Source of the DNA: Christensenella sp. UBA6406 | Lineage (GTDB): Bacteria; Bacillota; Clostridia; Christensenellales; UBA1242 | Assembly (NCBI GenBank): GCA_002438625.1 | Contig: DJPS01000044.1 | Location: 1-37,005 of the forward strand | Reading direction: 5' to 3' | DNA: 37,005 bases | Shown here: positions 34,215-37,005 of the stretch, in pieces | Position numbering within the stretch: position 1 is the first letter of the stretch | How the letters are laid out: the number at the start of each line of letters is the position of its first letter | The notes under the pieces: model-generated | What the model was told of the DNA's origin: nothing | What the model saw: only the letters and a program-made list of their open reading frames with translations | Database searches by the model: none | Position numbers and translations under genes: made by a program

Positions 34215-36122
34215 TTATTCTTCTTCATCATCAAATTGACTGTTATATAAATCGGCATAGAATCCATTTTTAGCAAGAAGTTGCTCGTGCGTTCCTTGCT
34301 CTATAATGTCTCCGCCTTTCATAACCAAAATTAAATCTGCATTTTTAATTGTTGAAAGTCTATGTGCAATAATGATAGATGTCTTTCCTTTCATCAATTT
34401 ATCCATTGCATTTTGAATTAAAACTTCCGTCCTTGTATCTACAGAACTTGTCGCCTCATCCAAAATAAGCATAGGAGCATTTTGCACCATTGCCCTAGCA
34501 ATCGTAATCAACTGCTTTTGCCCTTGTGAAATGCTTGCTTCTTCATTAAGCACAGTGTCATAGCCCTTAGACAAAGACATTATATAATGATGCAATCCAA
34601 CATTTTTGCACGCATTTATAACATCTTCATCTGTTACATTTTCATTATTAAACCTTACATTTTCCATTATCGTGCCATCAAACAACCAAGTGTCTTGCAA
34701 AACCATACTGAACAACTTATGTACGCTTGACCTTTTCATATCCGCAATGTCCACACCATCAACCTTAATGCTTCCGCCACCAACTTCATAAAATCTCATA
34801 AGCAAATTAACCATTGTTGTTTTACCCGCACCTGTCGGACCCACAATAGCAACCTTTTGCCCAGATTTAATATTGATTGAAAAATCATTTATTATTGTTT
34901 TATCATCATTATATCCAAACTTAACGTTTTCAAAATCTATGTTACCTTTAACCGCACCAATCTCACTCACACCTGCTTTATCGCATTCAAATTCTTTCTC
35001 TTCCAAAAATTCAAAAACTCTAAAACTTCCAGCAGTTGCCTGTTGCATCTGTGTCATACATTGTGCTATTTGTGCTAGTGGACTAGAAAATAATCTAACA
35101 TACATAATAAATGCAATAATCACACCAAACCCAATCGTTCCGTTAAATGCTAAAACTGCACCAACAACGCACACCGCAACATATCCAAAATTGCCAATAA
35201 AACTCATAAGTGGCATCATAAGTCCTGAAAAGAATTGAGATTTCCAACCACACACATATAATTCGCTATTATATTTATCAAAATCTTTACAACGCTCACC
35301 CTGAGCATTATATGCCTTTATAACATTATGCCCTGCATAACTTTCTTCAATATGTCCGTTCAGTTTACCTAAAACGACTTGTTGCTGTACAAAATATTTT
35401 TGAGAGCATTTCATAACCACACCCATTATAGCAAAGCCTATAATTGATGCACCTATTGCAACAAGTGCTAAAAGCCAATTTGTTACAAACATCATTATAA
35501 CTGAACCAACAATCATTAAAATTGATGCAATAAAATTATTTATGCTTTGATTTAATGTTTGCCCAATCGTATCAACATCGTTTGTTACCCTAGAAAGAGT
35601 GTCGCCTATACTATGACTATCAAAGTATTTAAGCGGAAGTTTATTTATCTTTACATTTATTGCACTTCTCATCTTCTTTGACACCTTTTGCGTCAATACA
35701 CCCAAAATTAAATCTGCAATAAACCATACAACAAACATAACAATGTACATAATTGAAAGAATAATGGCTATTTTTAAAACCGCAGGCATATCCATACTGC
35801 CCATTAAACCCTTTTGCACCTCATTAGTTAAATCACTTAAATAATTAGGTGCAATAACATCTATCACTACACTAATAGCAGTCAAAACTACAGAAACAAT
35901 TAATGCAGGCATAAATTCTTTACTAAATTTAGCAAGTTTTAACCACACTGCTTTTGCACTGTATTGCTTTTGCTTAGCCTCTTTTGTCTTTTTACACTTC
36001 TTATTTTTAACACATTCTTCACTACTGCTACCAATTAAACTATTTTCAATTTGATTTTTATCTATTTTTTTACTTTCATTATCATTTAAAGAAGAATTTA
36101 ATTCGTTTTTATCTTTATTCAT
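34215..36122 (-). CDS. ABC exporter half-transporter with the canonical Walker B Glu
   Basis: About 635 residues, starting at the ATG 36120-36122 after AAAGGAGG inside the upstream gene; it overlaps that gene by 8 bases. A Lys/Asn/Glu-rich cytosolic N-terminus (about 70 residues) precedes a six-helix type IV exporter domain (about 75-370). The nucleotide-binding domain follows: Walker A GPTGAGKTT, signature SQGQKQL, Walker B MLILDEATSSVD and H-loop AHRLSTI. The intact Glu and the divergent signature identify it as the BmrD/LmrD-like half of a heterodimeric exporter. The substrate (drug, lipid or peptide) is unknown. Confidence 0.9.
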   Translation of the reverse strand: MNKDKNELNSSLNDNESKKIDKNQIENSLIGSSSEECVKNKKCKKTKEAKQKQYSAKAVWLKLAKFSKEFMPALIVSVVLTAISVVIDVIAPNYLSDLTNEVQKGLMGSMDMPAVLKIAIILSIMYIVMFVVWFIADLILGVLTQKVSKKMRSAINVKINKLPLKYFDSHSIGDTLSRVTNDVDTIGQTLNQSINNFIASILMIVGSVIMMFVTNWLLALVAIGASIIGFAIMGVVMKCSQKYFVQQQVVLGKLNGHIEESYAGHNVIKAYNAQGERCKDFDKYNSELYVCGWKSQFFSGLMMPLMSFIGNFGYVAVCVVGAVLAFNGTIGFGVIIAFIMYVRLFSSPLAQIAQCMTQMQQATAGSFRVFEFLEEKEFECDKAGVSEIGAVKGNIDFENVKFGYNDDKTIINDFSINIKSGQKVAIVGPTGAGKTTMVNLLMRFYEVGGGSIKVDGVDIADMKRSSVHKLFSMVLQDTWLFDGTIMENVRFNNENVTDEDVINACKNVGLHHYIMSLSKGYDTVLNEEASISQGQKQLITIARAMVQNAPMLILDEATSSVDTRTEVLIQNAMDKLMKGKTSIIIAHRLSTIKNADLILVMKGGDIIEQGTHEQLLAKNGFYADLYNSQFDDEEE

Positions 36123-37005
36123 TTTCCAACTCCTCCTTTGATAATTGAGATAACGCAATTTCCCTGTAAATTTCACAAGATTGCATTAATTCTTTATGAT
36201 TTCCCATTCCAACAACTTTTCCGCTATCTAAAACCACAATCTTATCAGCATCTAAAATTGTTCCAATCCTTTGTGCCACAATCACTTTTGTAACACTTGA
36301 AACTTCTCTGCTTAAATTTGCCCTTAATGCCTTATCTGTCTTATAATCAAGTGCAGAAAAACTATCATCAAAAACTAAAATCTCAGGTTCTCTCGCTATA
36401 GCCCTTGCAATAGAAATTCTTTGCTTTTGCCCACCACTTAAATTTGTTCCGCTTTGTGCTATAACCGCATCATAGCCACCATCCAACTTTTCAATAAAGT
36501 CGCTAGCCATTGCAATTTCTGCACTTCTTTTAACATTCGCATCAATTTCTTCATCACTTAAACCGCTATCATCTCCACTCTTTTCACCAAATGCAATATT
36601 TGAACGTACAGTGCCTGAAAAGATAACCGCCTTTTGCGAAATATATCCAATTTTACTATGTAATACATTTTCAGTGTAATCTTTAACATTTATGTCATCA
36701 ATCAAAACTTCGCCACTTGTCGCATCGTAAAATCTAGGAATTAAATTGATAAGTGTGCTTTTTCCGCTACCTGTTGAGCCAATAAATGCAATCGTTTCGC
36801 CTTTATTCACAACAAAACTAACATTTTCTAAAACTTTTTCATTTGCATCAGGATAAGAAAAGGAAACATTTTTAAATTCTATTTTACCTTTAACTTCGCT
36901 TTCCTTTTCACACGCTTTTCCACCATTTTCACCGCTTAAAATGCCGTTAAATGCACCATCCACAATTTTTGGATTTGTATCTAAAACTTCATTTAAACGC
37001 TTCGC
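36115..37005 (-). CDS. ABC exporter half-transporter, C-terminal part (runs off the window)
   Basis: Only the nucleotide-binding domain and the end of the preceding helix are present; the frame continues upstream past 37005 (AKRLNEVLDTNPKIV). Walker A GSTGSGKST, signature LSGGQKQR, H-loop position AQRIG. Walker B reads ILVFDDSFSALD, with Asp in place of the catalytic Glu, and Gln instead of His in the switch. These are marks of the degenerate-site subunit (BmrC/LmrC type), with the partner immediately downstream and overlapping. The N-terminal membrane domain lies outside the window. Confidence 0.92.
   Translation of the reverse strand, partial: AKRLNEVLDTNPKIVDGAFNGILSGENGGKACEKESEVKGKIEFKNVSFSYPDANEKVLENVSFVVNKGETIAFIGSTGSGKSTLINLIPRFYDATSGEVLIDDINVKDYTENVLHSKIGYISQKAVIFSGTVRSNIAFGEKSGDDSGLSDEEIDANVKRSAEIAMASDFIEKLDGGYDAVIAQSGTNLSGGQKQRISIARAIAREPEILVFDDSFSALDYKTDKALRANLSREVSSVTKVIVAQRIGTILDADKIVVLDSGKVVGMGNHKELMQSCEIYREIALSQLSKEELENE

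Noticed and set aside
1..37005. CRISPR arrays, tRNA or rRNA genes, insertion sequences
   Set aside because: No spaced direct repeats, no tRNA T-arm signatures and no transposase or integrase frames were seen on reading either strand.

Overview
The window is strongly AT-rich. It carries a complete spoIIA operon (spoIIAA-spoIIAB-sigF), the spore germination protease gpr, CtsR/ClpC, a YetF-type DUF421 protein and an rplU-prp-rpmA operon with a Prp-processed bL27. This points to the chromosome of an endospore-forming, low-GC Firmicute of the Clostridia type. Cell-surface and cytosolic BspA-type leucine-rich-repeat proteins, InlB-type repeats and a TasA/CalY-like protein suggest an uncultured host-associated (probably gut) lineage. 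That placement is inference. I saw no tRNA, rRNA, CRISPR array, integrase or transposase.

Layout. 0.15-1.3 kb: DUF421/DUF4363 membrane pair. 1.5-4.9 kb: a polymorphic-toxin locus, transcribed leftwards from a consensus promoter at 4848-4876. It holds a membrane-anchored WHH-nuclease toxin, its immunity gene, a terminator, an orphan toxin C-terminal tail, and two more immunity-like genes. 5.1-7.0 kb: a membrane-anchored trypsin-like protease, then rplU-prp-rpmA. 7.1-13.1 kb: a leftward cluster (SPFH/zinc-ribbon protein, cytosolic LRR protein, unknown 390-residue protein), divergent from a PRC-barrel-like protein. 13.3-14.8 kb: a TasA/CalY-like secreted protein and a small unknown. 15.1-18.0 kb: serS and eno, rightwards. 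18.2-21.4 kb: ctsR-clpC behind a textbook CtsR operator. 21.5-23.1 kb: a DUF3343 protein divergent from a cysteine-desulfurase-like enzyme. 23.2-26.6 kb: gpr, rpsT, acpS, recX and yigZ. 26.9-30.4 kb: a 1190-residue InlB/BspA surface protein. 30.7-32.3 kb: spoIIA operon. 32.5-37 kb: a small zinc-ribbon protein, a membrane protein, queH and a heterodimeric ABC exporter that runs off the right edge.

How the genes fit together and what stands out. Housekeeping modules (translation, glycolysis, heat-shock proteolysis, sporulation commitment) sit between accessory loci. The accessory highlights are the toxin/immunity array with a displaced toxin tail, and the toxin leader, which contains a short upstream ORF overlapping a terminator-like hairpin. 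Several core proteins look lineage-modified. ClpC has an Asn-rich linker where the M-domain should be, and mcsA/mcsB are missing from the ctsR-clpC locus. Enolase has an extra segment of roughly 45 residues before the active-site His. GPR has a spacer of about 75 extra residues between its two conserved Asp residues. All functional statements come from reading the sequence; no database search was run.
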